Positions 8,954 to 18,197 are shown, counted from the first letter of the stretch. The stretch is DNA of 56,254 nucleotides from an uncultured bacterium (GCA_903873965.1 CAIQQO010000002.1:1-56254); one strand, 5' to 3'. Notes: a model not told the origin generated them from the sequence alone. A program made the numbers and translations.

Positions 8954-9790
8954 TTAGCTTTGCACAAGTTCCAATACTAGATAGACACTTTCATCATCAT
9001 GGGAGTACTTGACAAAGCCATGCCGCTGGTATAGTCGGATCGCGCTATACCAATTCGAGTTCGTCTCGACTTCAATCTTAACTACACCGCGATCTCGGGC
9101 AACCTGTATCAGTTCTTCGACAATCGCACTTGCAATTCCCCTTCGCTGCTCCGATGCTTTGACCGATACCCGAACCATTTGCGCTTTGTTATCTTCAACA
9201 ACTAGCGTTCCTGTTCCAAGTAAGCCTTTGCTATCCTCGGCAAGAATAACCGTATGCCCTCGCGCGATATAGTGGGCATGAATGTCATCCAAATCCGGAT
9301 TACGTGACTCATCAATATATCCCCAACGCTCACCACAACCTTCTAGAACCAGTTCACGAGTAACCTGTTGATCAGACTCGGTAAATCCGCGAATCTGAAA
9401 ACCAGCATCCAGTAAATGCTTTTCTGGTGCCTTTGAACGCCAGTGCTCTACCTCTTCTAGCGGCAACTGCTCATCTGGCAGACCTACTACGACACCGATT
9501 AGTTTGAGTTGAAGATCGCGCGTCGTCAGCCATTCCATGCCCTTCGGCATGGTTGGACGTGGATGTGAAACAATGTCACTCACATCCACATCCAAGACAC
9601 CATATAGATTTCCCCGGATCACACCATTATGGCGAATCCTACCGTTGTCATCGATAGTGACCAGGTATGGTTTATGCGAGAAGGCTTCTGCCAGCCTTCG
9701 ATTACGCGTTATGGAGCATCCTGCTCGCAATACGGTCAATCTGAAAGGTGACCCGTGAAACCACTCACACGTCGGGTCATTTTCTGTCAT
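8954..9790 (-). CDS. GNAT acetyltransferase with an N-terminal HGS-type domain
   Basis: A 278-residue two-domain protein. Residues ~130-278 are a GNAT fold: the acetyl-CoA loop is QRRGIA (215-220), preceded by the MVRVSV beta-4 strand and followed by YQRHGF near 254. Residues 1-110 are an additional domain with H12-G13-S14, a basic ITRNRRLAEAFSHKP stretch and an NLYGVLDVDVSD strand, which resembles ADP-ribosyltransferase-like folds (inference from motif spacing only). The stop of the upstream URO-D-like gene overlaps this start (ATGA), so the two are translationally coupled. Acceptor substrate unknown. Confidence 0.8.
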   Translation of the reverse strand: MTENDPTCEWFHGSPFRLTVLRAGCSITRNRRLAEAFSHKPYLVTIDDNGRIRHNGVIRGNLYGVLDVDVSDIVSHPRPTMPKGMEWLTTRDLQLKLIGVVVGLPDEQLPLEEVEHWRSKAPEKHLLDAGFQIRGFTESDQQVTRELVLEGCGERWGYIDESRNPDLDDIHAHYIARGHTVILAEDSKGLLGTGTLVVEDNKAQMVRVSVKASEQRRGIASAIVEELIQVARDRGVVKIEVETNSNWYSAIRLYQRHGFVKYSHDDESVYLVLELVQS

Positions 9791-11061
9791 ATGATCGGAT
9801 AGCGACCAAGGTCACGAACTGTTTCAAACATTGCCAGAACATTTTCTACCGGCGTCTGCGCCTGCACATTATGAATCGGATTGAAGATAAAACCACCGCC
9901 AGGGCCAAAAGTACGAATGCGTTCACTCACATCACGACGCACGTCGTCAGCCGTGTTGAAAGGCAAAGTGCGCTGTGTATCAACACCGCCACCCCAGAAA
10001 GTGATATCCTTGCCATATTCACGCTTCAACTCTTCTGGCGCCATCTGTGCAGCTGAAGTTTGGACGGGATTCAAAATGTCGAAACCAGCTTCAATGAAAT
10101 CAGGTATGAGTGTACGCACTGAACCACATGAGTGGATAAAGGACTTCCACTGTGTGTTAGTGTGAATCCATGAATTCACTTGTTTATGGAAAGGCATAAA
10201 CAGGCTGCGATAGGCCTTAGGTGAAATGAACGGACCGTTCTGGGTTCCAAAATCCGTTCCGGTCACAAAGACAGCCGTCACGCGATTTCCAACCACGTCA
10301 AATACGCGCCTCAGGTTTTTTAACCCAATCTCGCACTGACGCTCAAAGATTTCATACACATAATCACGCCTGCTGACCGTACTCATATACCATTCTGCAA
10401 CATCGCGAATACCCTTGGGGTGCTTAAGAAAAGGCGCAGGTACGAGTGCGATATCACCAAAAGCAGTACCGCCAAAGTTACCTAGAATCGCCTTGTCGGT
10501 TGTAGTAAACAGGCGTTCAGCCTCACTACCCAGATAGGCAAGGTCGTCATCCGAAATCGGCTTAAACTCTTCAAGGTTATCTTCCACATTCATGTGATCA
10601 TCGTCGATGGGATCTTGACGAATGATTGTGTCAAAGTAAAACCCACCCTGCGGTAGCCGGCCACTGGGGCGAACCGACTTATCACCTTCCGGGTACATGA
10701 GTACTTCACCATTGGGTTCGGGATCAGTGTTGAATGCCTGCGGCACCAGTGCTGGAATACCTTGTGGCGTCACCCATGGTTTCCATCCTTCATTTCGATA
10801 TCCGAACAGGTTTTTGGGCGCCCCTAAACCAACCACATCAATCCCAAGTACATCGATTAAATCCTGCTTGATTTCGCCAAGTAACTGGTAAGGTTCGACC
10901 ACCTTCACCGGTGTACCTGGGGAATCAAGCTTTAGCGCCTGGCGCAGTGCATACACAGTGTTGACGTGCATTCCTGTAACTGCACTGGCACCCATATCCA
11001 CGGGCAAGCGATCCGGTTCCTGATGATTCAGGCTGAGTGACACGCGTTCTCTAGAATTCAT
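9787..11061 (-). CDS. URO-D superfamily protein (methyltransferase-like), HSCG type
   Basis: A 424-residue member of the uroporphyrinogen decarboxylase/MtaA-like superfamily. It begins MNSRERVSLSLNHQEPDRLP, typical of this branch, and the ATG at 11061 is chosen because an AAAGGA site lies six bases upstream; an in-frame start 11 codons earlier has no such support. The zinc-type motif H310-S-C312-G313 is intact. The C-terminal GGGFIFNPIHNVQ and TPVENVLAMFETV segments are characteristic. It follows the M55 peptidase gene by 84 bp and is coupled to the GNAT fusion. No corrinoid protein gene is next to it, so the methyl acceptor, if any, is unknown. Confidence 0.85.
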   Translation of the reverse strand: MNSRERVSLSLNHQEPDRLPVDMGASAVTGMHVNTVYALRQALKLDSPGTPVKVVEPYQLLGEIKQDLIDVLGIDVVGLGAPKNLFGYRNEGWKPWVTPQGIPALVPQAFNTDPEPNGEVLMYPEGDKSVRPSGRLPQGGFYFDTIIRQDPIDDDHMNVEDNLEEFKPISDDDLAYLGSEAERLFTTTDKAILGNFGGTAFGDIALVPAPFLKHPKGIRDVAEWYMSTVSRRDYVYEIFERQCEIGLKNLRRVFDVVGNRVTAVFVTGTDFGTQNGPFISPKAYRSLFMPFHKQVNSWIHTNTQWKSFIHSCGSVRTLIPDFIEAGFDILNPVQTSAAQMAPEELKREYGKDITFWGGGVDTQRTLPFNTADDVRRDVSERIRTFGPGGGFIFNPIHNVQAQTPVENVLAMFETVRDLGRYPII

Positions 11062-11102
11062 AGGGATTCCTTTACGTATTATGCTAAATATCAATCGTTA
11101 TA

Positions 11103-11122
11103 GGGCGACGGTTTGTTCGCCC
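11103..11122. other. Small intergenic hairpin upstream of the URO-D-like gene
   Basis: A 6-bp GC-rich stem (11103-11108 with 11117-11122) with an 8-base loop lies in the 84-bp gap between the M55 peptidase and URO-D-like genes. No T-run follows on the minus strand, so it may be an mRNA processing element rather than a terminator. Confidence 0.35.
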
Positions 11123-11145
11123 CTTACCTGGCAATTGGAACCAAT

Positions 11146-11970
11146 TCAGGGTGAGACTGGTATTTCATGATAAGGTATGTTCAACAACGCGATCAGGCTG
11201 TCTGGGTGCCTCTCCACAGATGTTGTACAGGTACCGGCCTTATCTGCTCGAAAAACCGCAACGCGTTCGTATGGAGCTGTTATGGCATCCTGATGCAAGG
11301 TATGCCTTGAGGCAAAACGTCGCAATGCTCGTTCAGCCCCCTCGCGAATCAACATGCGCGCTCGTTCAGGATGTCTATGAATGGCTCCAGCGTTATGGCG
11401 CATATACTGCTTAGCATCCAAATGATCACCTGAAACTGCTGTAGTCCCTCGCTTAACGCTGACAGTTTCAATCCCCGGAGTCAGGTGTTGCGCCTCAAGA
11501 CAGCCTGCACTGTCGCCGGAGAAAAATACGGCCGGCAGCCCTAGCTCTTGTGCACACAACGCCAATTGACCGAATTCTCCGATTGAGACGTCATTAATCG
11601 ACAAGTCCAGATAGTTAAACCATTGGGTGTGCGCCAGATGTGCGTACTTACTGCCTGCCTTCGCATGTTGCCCAACCCAGGCAACGACATCATAACCATC
11701 ATCCATCATGAAAGGCCAGCCCATGCCAAGCCCGCGCATCAACTCCGCGCGCTGATCCAGCAAGACTGGATTGATTCCACCTGCGCCGTGACCGTCGACA
11801 ACAAGTACCTGACTCGCACCGGCGGCGAAAAAACCATCAACAGCCGCATTAACTTCTTTTGTCAGAAGCTCTTTAGCTACTTCGTAGTAGCGCGACTCCG
11901 GCAGGCACCAGTCTTCGAAATTTAGGACGCCGGCTACACCCTCCAGGTCAGTCATCAGAAAGACGCGCAC
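11146..11970 (-). CDS. M55-family D-aminopeptidase (DppA-like)
   Basis: A zinc aminopeptidase of the DppA fold, cytoplasmic and decameric in known members, acting on D-Ala peptides. Ligand motifs are present: D8-x-E10 in MTDLEGVAG, H61 in VDGHGAGG, H102 in GQHA, and E132 in GEFGQ. Length of 274 is normal. It starts with GTG and overlaps the end of the alcohol dehydrogenase gene by 16 bp. No dipeptide permease genes accompany it, unlike the Bacillus dpp operon, so a role in cell-wall peptide recycling is uncertain; within this run it may act on another amide. Confidence 0.9.
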   Translation of the reverse strand: MRVFLMTDLEGVAGVLNFEDWCLPESRYYEVAKELLTKEVNAAVDGFFAAGASQVLVVDGHGAGGINPVLLDQRAELMRGLGMGWPFMMDDGYDVVAWVGQHAKAGSKYAHLAHTQWFNYLDLSINDVSIGEFGQLALCAQELGLPAVFFSGDSAGCLEAQHLTPGIETVSVKRGTTAVSGDHLDAKQYMRHNAGAIHRHPERARMLIREGAERALRRFASRHTLHQDAITAPYERVAVFRADKAGTCTTSVERHPDSLIALLNIPYHEIPVSP

Positions 11971-12992
11971 TGTATCACCGCCTTGATCATCTTGCGTGCA
12001 CGCAGGTCATCAAACGCCTTCTGGATATCGGTAAGTGGGTAAGGATGTTCGAGATCCAGCCAGTGCGACGCGTCCAGCTTGCCAGATTGAATATCGCTGA
12101 CTACTTGAGTATGCGTTTCTTCTTCGTCATAACCGCCATTGTAAAAAGTGAAAGTGCCACGCGCGCGCGTTGGATTCAAAGTACACTGACCCCATTCATC
12201 GATACCGTAAATGCCAACCACACCGCCATGCTTTAGCAACGGCAAAATTGCATCCAATTCACCTCGCTTGCCAACAGCATCAATGATGTAATCGTATCCG
12301 TCAGGGGGATTCCGGCTAATTTGCTCGATGATGCTAGCAGCGCCATCCTGGTAGTTATAGTAGTTTGACACTCCTATAGCTCGGGCCGTATTCTCGCGCG
12401 CCGGGCTGCCAATCATGGTAACCTGCATCGCTCCGCGGTTGGCAGCATGTGCGGCAAAAGCCAGTCCATTACCGCCTGATCCACTGATTAATACAGTGGC
12501 GCCCTCGCCTATGCCCATACGAGTCAAGTAACTGAGCGTCTCACGCCACGTAATAATCATCGTCGCTGCGGCAGGATCAAAATCGGCAGGCAATATCTGG
12601 TTGACGCGATAGGGTTGCCATTCTGCCGCCGGTAAACCATCTTCTTGCATAGCCCAGTGGTCACGGGCTATGCCAAACTCAGCATAACCGCCCCAGTGCG
12701 CCTGATAACTGCCATCAGAAGGAGGCGGCATACCCACGCGAGTGATGAGATCACCGACCTTGATATTGCGCACATGGTTACCAATCTCCACAACGCGTCC
12801 AATGCTCTCATGCCCAAGAATCGTCGGATACTTAACTGGCCATGGAAAACGCCCGGCAATGAGATGCTGGTCTGTTCCTGTACAGGTTGCGCCAGCTTCA
12901 ATGCGGCATAACACTTCGTAATCACCAGGTTTCGGGACAGGCAGTTCCACAACCGCTAACTGCCCGGGTTGATGCACTACAGCAACTTTCAT
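11955..12992 (-). CDS. Zinc-dependent alcohol dehydrogenase-like (MDR) oxidoreductase
   Basis: A medium-chain dehydrogenase. The N-terminal GroES-like domain holds the catalytic zinc site (CTGTD with GHE in ILGHESIG). The Rossmann domain follows with a glycine-rich SGSGGNGLAFA motif. The four-cysteine structural zinc loop of classic alcohol dehydrogenases is missing; that stretch reads PPPSDGSYQAHWGGYAEF. An AAGGAGG site six bases before the ATG at 12992 fixes the start, and this site overlaps the stop region of the upstream aldo/keto reductase. Polyol or sugar dehydrogenase activity is plausible from context, but the substrate is not determinable. Confidence 0.88.
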   Translation of the reverse strand: MKVAVVHQPGQLAVVELPVPKPGDYEVLCRIEAGATCTGTDQHLIAGRFPWPVKYPTILGHESIGRVVEIGNHVRNIKVGDLITRVGMPPPSDGSYQAHWGGYAEFGIARDHWAMQEDGLPAAEWQPYRVNQILPADFDPAAATMIITWRETLSYLTRMGIGEGATVLISGSGGNGLAFAAHAANRGAMQVTMIGSPARENTARAIGVSNYYNYQDGAASIIEQISRNPPDGYDYIIDAVGKRGELDAILPLLKHGGVVGIYGIDEWGQCTLNPTRARGTFTFYNGGYDEEETHTQVVSDIQSGKLDASHWLDLEHPYPLTDIQKAFDDLRARKMIKAVIQCASF

Positions 12993-13002
12993 CAGAACCT
13001 CC

Positions 13003-13986
13003 TTAAGCGCCACCTGGTCCCCAGTATTCGCGTCCAAATGGGAGTCCAAATGGCTCTTCAAACGGACGGAATGGAACCATGGAAGCAATCTCATTCAAAC
13101 GGCTTAGAACGTCTGTGGGTAAAGCGCCTTTTTCCACAGCCGCGACATTAGCTTCAACTTCCCCGCGTGAGCGCGCACCCATCAAAGCGCATGACACATG
13201 GGGATTGGATAATACGAAGCGCAGGCCCAATTCGGCAAGCGGAATGCCAATTTCGTCGATAAAATCGTACAATGCGAGATACTGTGCGCGGCGTGGTGAA
13301 CTCATCCATCGTGCGCCATGGCGCACTTCGTCGTCGTACCGACGCGCGAGTGCTCCCTGCTGCAGGGGTGAACCAATAATGATGCCCATGCCCTGTTTAG
13401 CAGCCGCAGGCAAAACCTCGACCTCCGCTTCACGCCACAGCAAACTATAGTTAAAGGCTGTCAGCACCACATCGAAACGCCCAGTATTGATGATATGAGG
13501 CAATTCATAAGCCGTGGTGCCACCAAGTCCAATAAATCGAATGACTCCCTGTCGTTTGAGGTCGGCCAAGACATCCATGACTGGGCCATCGAAATGCTCT
13601 GGGGCTGTCCACCAGTTGTATTGACCAGGACGGTCTGGTTCGTGAATCATCAGAATATCAATATGATCGCGCTTTAGCAGTTGCAGACTCTGTTCCACAG
13701 AATAGAGTAAGCCATCACGATCTTGTGGATTAAAGGGCTGCGGCCTTCCCCCCAACTTGGATGAGATGACGTAGGATTGTGTGACGCCCTCAAGCGCTTT
13801 ACCCAGCACTTCTTCACTATTCGAATACCCGGGTGCCGTATCAATGTAGTTCACACCCAACTCCAGTGCCCGATGTACTGCGCCGCACGCCTGTTCATAG
13901 GCTCCACCAATCGAAGAGACGAACAGTCCGCCAAGAGCTAATTCGCTTACAGATAGACCGGTTTTTCCGAGAGGTCTTGTTTTCAT
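13003..13986 (-). CDS. Aldo/keto reductase (galactose/fucose dehydrogenase-like)
   Basis: A 327-residue AKR beginning MKTRPLGKTGLSVSELALGG. Catalytic residues are Asp and Tyr in YIDTAPGYSNSEE, Lys in ISSKLGG and His in LMIHEPDRP. The Lys-Leu-Gly-Gly-Arg pattern and the HEPDR segment recall bacterial L-fucose or D-threo-aldose/pyridoxal-type dehydrogenases in the family, but that is only a suggestion. It is the first gene of the seven-gene minus-strand run and its stop lies just before the ribosome site of the MDR dehydrogenase. No clear ribosome site precedes its own ATG. Confidence 0.88.
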   Translation of the reverse strand: MKTRPLGKTGLSVSELALGGLFVSSIGGAYEQACGAVHRALELGVNYIDTAPGYSNSEEVLGKALEGVTQSYVISSKLGGRPQPFNPQDRDGLLYSVEQSLQLLKRDHIDILMIHEPDRPGQYNWWTAPEHFDGPVMDVLADLKRQGVIRFIGLGGTTAYELPHIINTGRFDVVLTAFNYSLLWREAEVEVLPAAAKQGMGIIIGSPLQQGALARRYDDEVRHGARWMSSPRRAQYLALYDFIDEIGIPLAELGLRFVLSNPHVSCALMGARSRGEVEANVAAVEKGALPTDVLSRLNEIASMVPFRPFEEPFGLPFGREYWGPGGA

Positions 13987-14125
13987 AGGCTGATTCTATA
14001 ACCCGACTGTAAAAGTGTGGCCACACTGTTGACCACCTCACGTTAAGAATTCGTAACACAACGCATAGACAGAGCATCAACTCGGTTAAGCCTATGCTCA
14101 GTTGAATTCCATACCTTTACCTCCA

Positions 14126-14149
14126 TGAAACGATTATTACTACGTTTCA
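14126..14149. promoter_or_regulatory. Inverted repeat in the divergent promoter region (possible operator)
   Basis: A 7-bp perfect inverted repeat, TGAAACG/CGTTTCA, with a 10-base AT-rich spacer lies 40 bp before the HtrA start, in the 202-bp divergent region shared with the aldo/keto reductase run. No other gene is seen in that gap. Operator function is a guess from symmetry and position. Confidence 0.35.
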
Positions 14150-14188
14150 ATTAGTCATCAAAATGCTCATTATCTGGAGGAAATACAG

Positions 14189-15442
14189 ATGGACGCACAT
14201 TCGATAAAACGACATGGTTTGATACTGGCAGCTGTTGCAACAATAATGCTTCTCATCGCCGGATGTTCTGTTCCGAGTATCGGCATAAACAGCGGTACGA
14301 CCGCTCATGCCACATCAAACGAGCCGAGTACACTGGATAACTCGACATCGAGTTCTCTCGTGAGAGTCTCTTCTCAAAACAATGATCTTACTGCTACCTT
14401 ACCAAAGACATCAAATAGTCTGGCGCAAACCGAGTTAGGAACTCAGTCGGTTGTACCAGTAGCTGGTAGTGATTTCTCAACAGCAGTGCGGAATGTATCG
14501 ACAAAAGTAAAACCTGCCGTTGTCCAGATCACGAATCAGCAGGTGCAACTTGATCAATACAACAACAGCTACAGCGTACCTGCAGGCGTTGGCTCTGGTG
14601 TCATCTACGACAGCAAGGGACATATCCTGACTAACAACCATGTCATTGAGGGTGCGCATGATCTACTGGTCTCACTTCCTGACGGTCGCACATTTCCAGC
14701 CAAACTGGTAGGCGCTGACCCACAAAGCGACCTCGCTGTACTCGAGATATCGGGCAGCAACCTGCCAGTTGCAGAACTGGGGGATTCCACGCAACTTCAG
14801 GTGGGCGACTGGTTAGTGGCCATTGGTAATGCCTTAGCGCTGCCCGGTGGTCCAACTGTTACTGCGGGAGTTGCAAGTGCGCTTAGACGCACAGTGCAGG
14901 AACCTGCTGATAGCAACGGGCGTGCGCCGTTCCTTTTCGATGTCATCCAGACCAGCGCGCCTATTAATCCAGGGAACTCAGGGGGACCATTAGTGAATCT
15001 TGCAGGACAAGTGGTTGGCATCAATACATTGGTAGCTGGTATGGCAGAGCCAGGCGTGCCTTCACAAGGTATTGGTTTCGCTATTTCGATTGCTGCTGCC
15101 AAACCGATTGCGGATGAACTCGTAGCAACAGGACATGCCAGCCATACTTACCTAGGTATACGCTATCTAGCACTCACGCCATCGGCCGCCGCTCAAATGG
15201 GCATAACACAGAAGAACGGCATCGTTGTGATGAGCGTTGTCAGTGGTTCGCCTGCATTTATAGCCGGTTTGCAGCGTCAGGACATCATTGTCAGCGCCGA
15301 TGGCACTGAGATTACTGATGAATCCGGATTGGCGCGCGTGCTCAGTATTCACAAGACAGGCGATCAGGTGATTCTTAAAGTATTGCGCGGCTCCCAGCAG
15401 CGCACCATCTCTGTGACACTAGCAGCATTGGCACAGTCATAG
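14189..15442 (+). CDS. HtrA/DegP-like serine protease lipoprotein with PDZ domain
   Basis: A 417-residue envelope protease. Residues 8-26 form a lipoprotein signal with the lipobox LIAG-C26. A ~70-residue Ser/Thr/Asn-rich linker follows, then a trypsin-like domain with H151 (TNNHVIEG), D181 (QSDLAVLE) and S264 (NPGNSGGP). One C-terminal PDZ domain spans about 320-410. Such proteins degrade or refold damaged envelope proteins. The GGAGGAAA ribosome site stands close to the ATG. The gene is monocistronic and converges on the nucleotidyltransferase gene. Confidence 0.95.
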   Translation: MDAHSIKRHGLILAAVATIMLLIAGCSVPSIGINSGTTAHATSNEPSTLDNSTSSSLVRVSSQNNDLTATLPKTSNSLAQTELGTQSVVPVAGSDFSTAVRNVSTKVKPAVVQITNQQVQLDQYNNSYSVPAGVGSGVIYDSKGHILTNNHVIEGAHDLLVSLPDGRTFPAKLVGADPQSDLAVLEISGSNLPVAELGDSTQLQVGDWLVAIGNALALPGGPTVTAGVASALRRTVQEPADSNGRAPFLFDVIQTSAPINPGNSGGPLVNLAGQVVGINTLVAGMAEPGVPSQGIGFAISIAAAKPIADELVATGHASHTYLGIRYLALTPSAAAQMGITQKNGIVVMSVVSGSPAFIAGLQRQDIIVSADGTEITDESGLARVLSIHKTGDQVILKVLRGSQQRTISVTLAALAQS

Positions 15443-15461
15443 TCGATCCTGCCTTCTTGCA

Positions 15462-15492
15462 CGAACGGCAACCTAAAACAGGCTGCCGTTCG
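15462..15492. terminator. Hairpin between convergent genes, probable terminator
   Basis: A perfect 9-bp stem (15462-15470 with 15484-15492), extendable by two further pairs inside the loop, sits 20 bases after the protease stop and before the end of the converging nucleotidyltransferase gene. The trailing T-run is weak, so bidirectional termination is likely but not certain. Confidence 0.6.
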
Positions 15493-15520
15493 CGTATTTC
15501 ATTCAGAATTCGTGTTTCGG

Positions 15521-16306
15521 CTAGAGATCATCAATGGGTGTTTTGCCGTCCATCCAGGTCAACTCACTGTCAACCATAAAGGTATTGGGCCAGCCCCTTG
15601 TTGACGTCTCCCATACGCGAAAATCCCTGACGCACTCAAAAAACGCGCGGACATTGGCTTCACTGGGAGCTGACTGTAAATCCTCAATACAGCCCATCAT
15701 CTGCTTTGGCTTTTGGGAAGCATCTGACAGTACGCGGAGAAACCATTTGTGATAAGGGTACAAGAGCTCATTGTGCGCGAGAATCAGACGACCGCCAAAT
15801 AGAATAAGACGACTGACCGAGACGTTAAGCAAATACTGATTCTTCAATCGCAATCCCTCACCCGCATACCACGCCCATGTTTCGAACTGCGCATAGAAAC
15901 GCTGAATACGATTGACCTTTTGCTCTATGGGGTATGCAGTCACATTACGCAATACAGCATCAAGCCCGTCCACCTTTGAAAATAGAATGCGAGCATCCGA
16001 AAAAGCAAATCGTGCCGGCTCACTGCCTCTATCAGCCACGCGATTAAGAAAGTCCAGGCTAATGTATTTACCATCGACATAGCCTTCAGAATAGGTAACC
16101 AATTCTCGACTAAAGAACTGAAGCTGACCTTGAGCGATCCGTGAAGCATGCTCTTCCGGCGAAACGACAATCATGATATCAACGTCGGAATCGGCGCTCT
16201 CGTATTGGTGCGCAATGGAACCGCCAAGGAGTAGTGCTTGCACTTCGGGTATACCGCTGAAATAGGTCTGAACGCGTTCAATTGAATCTGTGTGATGCTG
16301 ATGCAT
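15521..16306 (-). CDS. Nucleotidyltransferase-fold protein (aminoglycoside/MNT-like)
   Basis: A 261-residue protein with a pol-beta-type nucleotidyltransferase core at the N-terminus: G-G-S motif LLLGGSIAHQYES (about 26-38) followed by the metal pair in D-x-D (DSDVDIMIVV). A helical C-terminal region of ~140 residues is rich in aromatic residues, as in kanamycin/lincosamide or DUF4111-type nucleotidyltransferases. Known relatives transfer AMP to small molecules or proteins. No HEPN partner gene lies beside it, so a toxin-antitoxin pair is not indicated. Substrate unknown. It begins with MHQHHTDS. Confidence 0.75.
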   Translation of the reverse strand: MHQHHTDSIERVQTYFSGIPEVQALLLGGSIAHQYESADSDVDIMIVVSPEEHASRIAQGQLQFFSRELVTYSEGYVDGKYISLDFLNRVADRGSEPARFAFSDARILFSKVDGLDAVLRNVTAYPIEQKVNRIQRFYAQFETWAWYAGEGLRLKNQYLLNVSVSRLILFGGRLILAHNELLYPYHKWFLRVLSDASQKPKQMMGCIEDLQSAPSEANVRAFFECVRDFRVWETSTRGWPNTFMVDSELTWMDGKTPIDDL

Positions 16307-16403
16307 ATCGCATTCATTTTATGTGGCTTCAACGTTTCGCGTAATTGCCTGTGCGGATCATAATAGACTTAGCAGGAATATGTGACCAATTCTGGAGAGA
16401 GCA

Positions 16404-18194
16404 ATGAACAATAATCAACGTGTACAGTGGCTGCTAGATGCGCGCTTCGGGCTATTCATACACTGGGGGCTCTACACTACGCTGGAAGGAGAGTGGCAGG
16501 GGCAAAGGATGGAGTATATCGGCGAGTGGATCATGAGCCGGTTCCGCATTCCGGGCAAACCATACAGCGCGCTAGCTGCTCAGTTCAATCCACAGAGCTT
16601 CGTTGCCGACGAATGGGTAGAAATGGCAAAGCAGGCTGGTATGCGTTACATCGTCATCACGGCCAAGCACCACGAGGGTTTCGCGATGTTTCACTCGAAG
16701 TGCGATCCGTACAACATTGTCGATGCAACGCCATTCAAGCGGGATCCAATCAAGGAACTGGCGGATGCATGCAGGCGCGAAGGCATTAAGCTTGGGTTGT
16801 ACTACTCACAAGACCTGGACTGGCACGAACCAGATGGGGGTTGTCCACCTCCTGGTTTCTCAAGTAACTTCGGGATGAGCTGGGGGAATGACTGGGATTT
16901 CCCTGACAGTGCGGTGAAAAACTATGCGCGCTACTTCGACAAAAAGGTTAAACCGCAGGTTCGCGAACTGCTGACAAACTATGGCCCGATCGGGTTGATC
17001 TGGTTTGACACACCTGTTTCCATTTCACCAGAACAGTCCAATGAGTTGTATCAGCTTGTGCATGAACTCCAACCCGATTGCCTGGTTAACACTCGCATCG
17101 GCAATGGACTGGGCGATTATGGCAGTATGGGAGATAACCAGATACCTGAAGGTCAAGTTAATGGTGCATGGGAGACACCTGCCACTCTCAACGACACTTG
17201 GGGATATAAATATTTTGATACCAACTGGAAATCACCCGCCGACACGCTGGGTGTATTGGCTGGCCTTGCTGAAAAAAACGTCAACTATTTATTGAACATC
17301 GGGCCACAGCCCAATGGACAGTTTCCAACGGCATCAATCGAAATCATGCACCAAATCGGCACTTGGATGAAAACCAATGGCGAGGCAATACATGAGACAC
17401 ATGGCAGCCCTTACCTATACTCATTCGATTGGGGCTGGATCACTCAAAGGCCGGCCGTAGATGGTCAGCCAGCGTGTCTCTACCTGCTATTCAAGCAGTG
17501 GCCACGTTCAGTATTCTCACTGAATGGACTAAGGAGCCGTGTACGAGACATCTCCATCCTTGCAGGAAAAACCAATGAAATACCGAATGCACATGTGGAT
17601 TTCGAACAAGCAATTCAAAAGGAGTACTCAGCCAATTTGATCGGGGACGAGGTACTGACCATCCACCTTCCCAAGCAGGCGCCAGACGAACCGATTGCCG
17701 TGGTTAAACTTGTACTTGAGAGCGATGTCATTGTCGATCAGCGGCTGATCATCCAGCAAGGCGTGATTACTTTACCAGCCTTCACTGGCAAGATACAAGC
17801 GATAACCGCAAATGCGCCTGAAGTCGATGAGACCGGCTTACTCACCGGGTGGCTTGATCCTCTGGACTGGATTCAATGGAATGTCGTCATTCCTCAATCG
17901 GGTTACTACAGCATCGACATCATCACTTCAGCGGTGCATCACAATAGACCTTGGAAAGGTGGGCACGTCGTGAGGATCGAGGTCGGTGACATTGCAGCGC
18001 AATCTCGTATCAGCGCAGATGTGATGGACACCCGACAGGAAACGCGCTGCTATGCTCAGGCAACTACACATTGCGGCGAGGTGTACTTTTCTCATTCTGG
18101 TGAACACGAAATGGCACTTAAAGCATTGGCGATCCGTGCGGACGATGGCGTAGGGATTGCTCTTGTGGGGCTGAAACTAAAACTGTCAGAATAG
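16404..18194 (+). CDS. Alpha-L-fucosidase, family GH29
   Basis: A 596-residue exo-glycosidase that releases L-fucose. Signature segments are FGLFIHWGLYT (15-25), TAKHHEGFAMF (86-96) and GLIWFD (197-202) with D202 as the expected nucleophile. The catalytic barrel covers ~1-360; a beta-sandwich domain occupies the rest, with a carbohydrate-binding-like end. No signal peptide is present, so the enzyme probably acts in the cytoplasm on imported oligosaccharides. A GGAGAG site lies six bases before the ATG. The sulfatase gene begins three bases after its stop, so the two form an operon. Confidence 0.93.
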   Translation: MNNNQRVQWLLDARFGLFIHWGLYTTLEGEWQGQRMEYIGEWIMSRFRIPGKPYSALAAQFNPQSFVADEWVEMAKQAGMRYIVITAKHHEGFAMFHSKCDPYNIVDATPFKRDPIKELADACRREGIKLGLYYSQDLDWHEPDGGCPPPGFSSNFGMSWGNDWDFPDSAVKNYARYFDKKVKPQVRELLTNYGPIGLIWFDTPVSISPEQSNELYQLVHELQPDCLVNTRIGNGLGDYGSMGDNQIPEGQVNGAWETPATLNDTWGYKYFDTNWKSPADTLGVLAGLAEKNVNYLLNIGPQPNGQFPTASIEIMHQIGTWMKTNGEAIHETHGSPYLYSFDWGWITQRPAVDGQPACLYLLFKQWPRSVFSLNGLRSRVRDISILAGKTNEIPNAHVDFEQAIQKEYSANLIGDEVLTIHLPKQAPDEPIAVVKLVLESDVIVDQRLIIQQGVITLPAFTGKIQAITANAPEVDETGLLTGWLDPLDWIQWNVVIPQSGYYSIDIITSAVHHNRPWKGGHVVRIEVGDIAAQSRISADVMDTRQETRCYAQATTHCGEVYFSHSGEHEMALKALAIRADDGVGIALVGLKLKLSE

Positions 18195-18197
18195 CCT

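Noticed and set aside
11131-11146. Short AATTGG/CCAATT symmetry as an operator
   Set aside because: The two-base loop and six-base arms in AT-rich DNA are easily due to chance.
15521-16306. Toxin-antitoxin reading of the nucleotidyltransferase
   Set aside because: MNT/HEPN systems need an adjacent HEPN gene; the neighbours are a protease and a fucosidase, and the protein is larger than MNT antitoxins.
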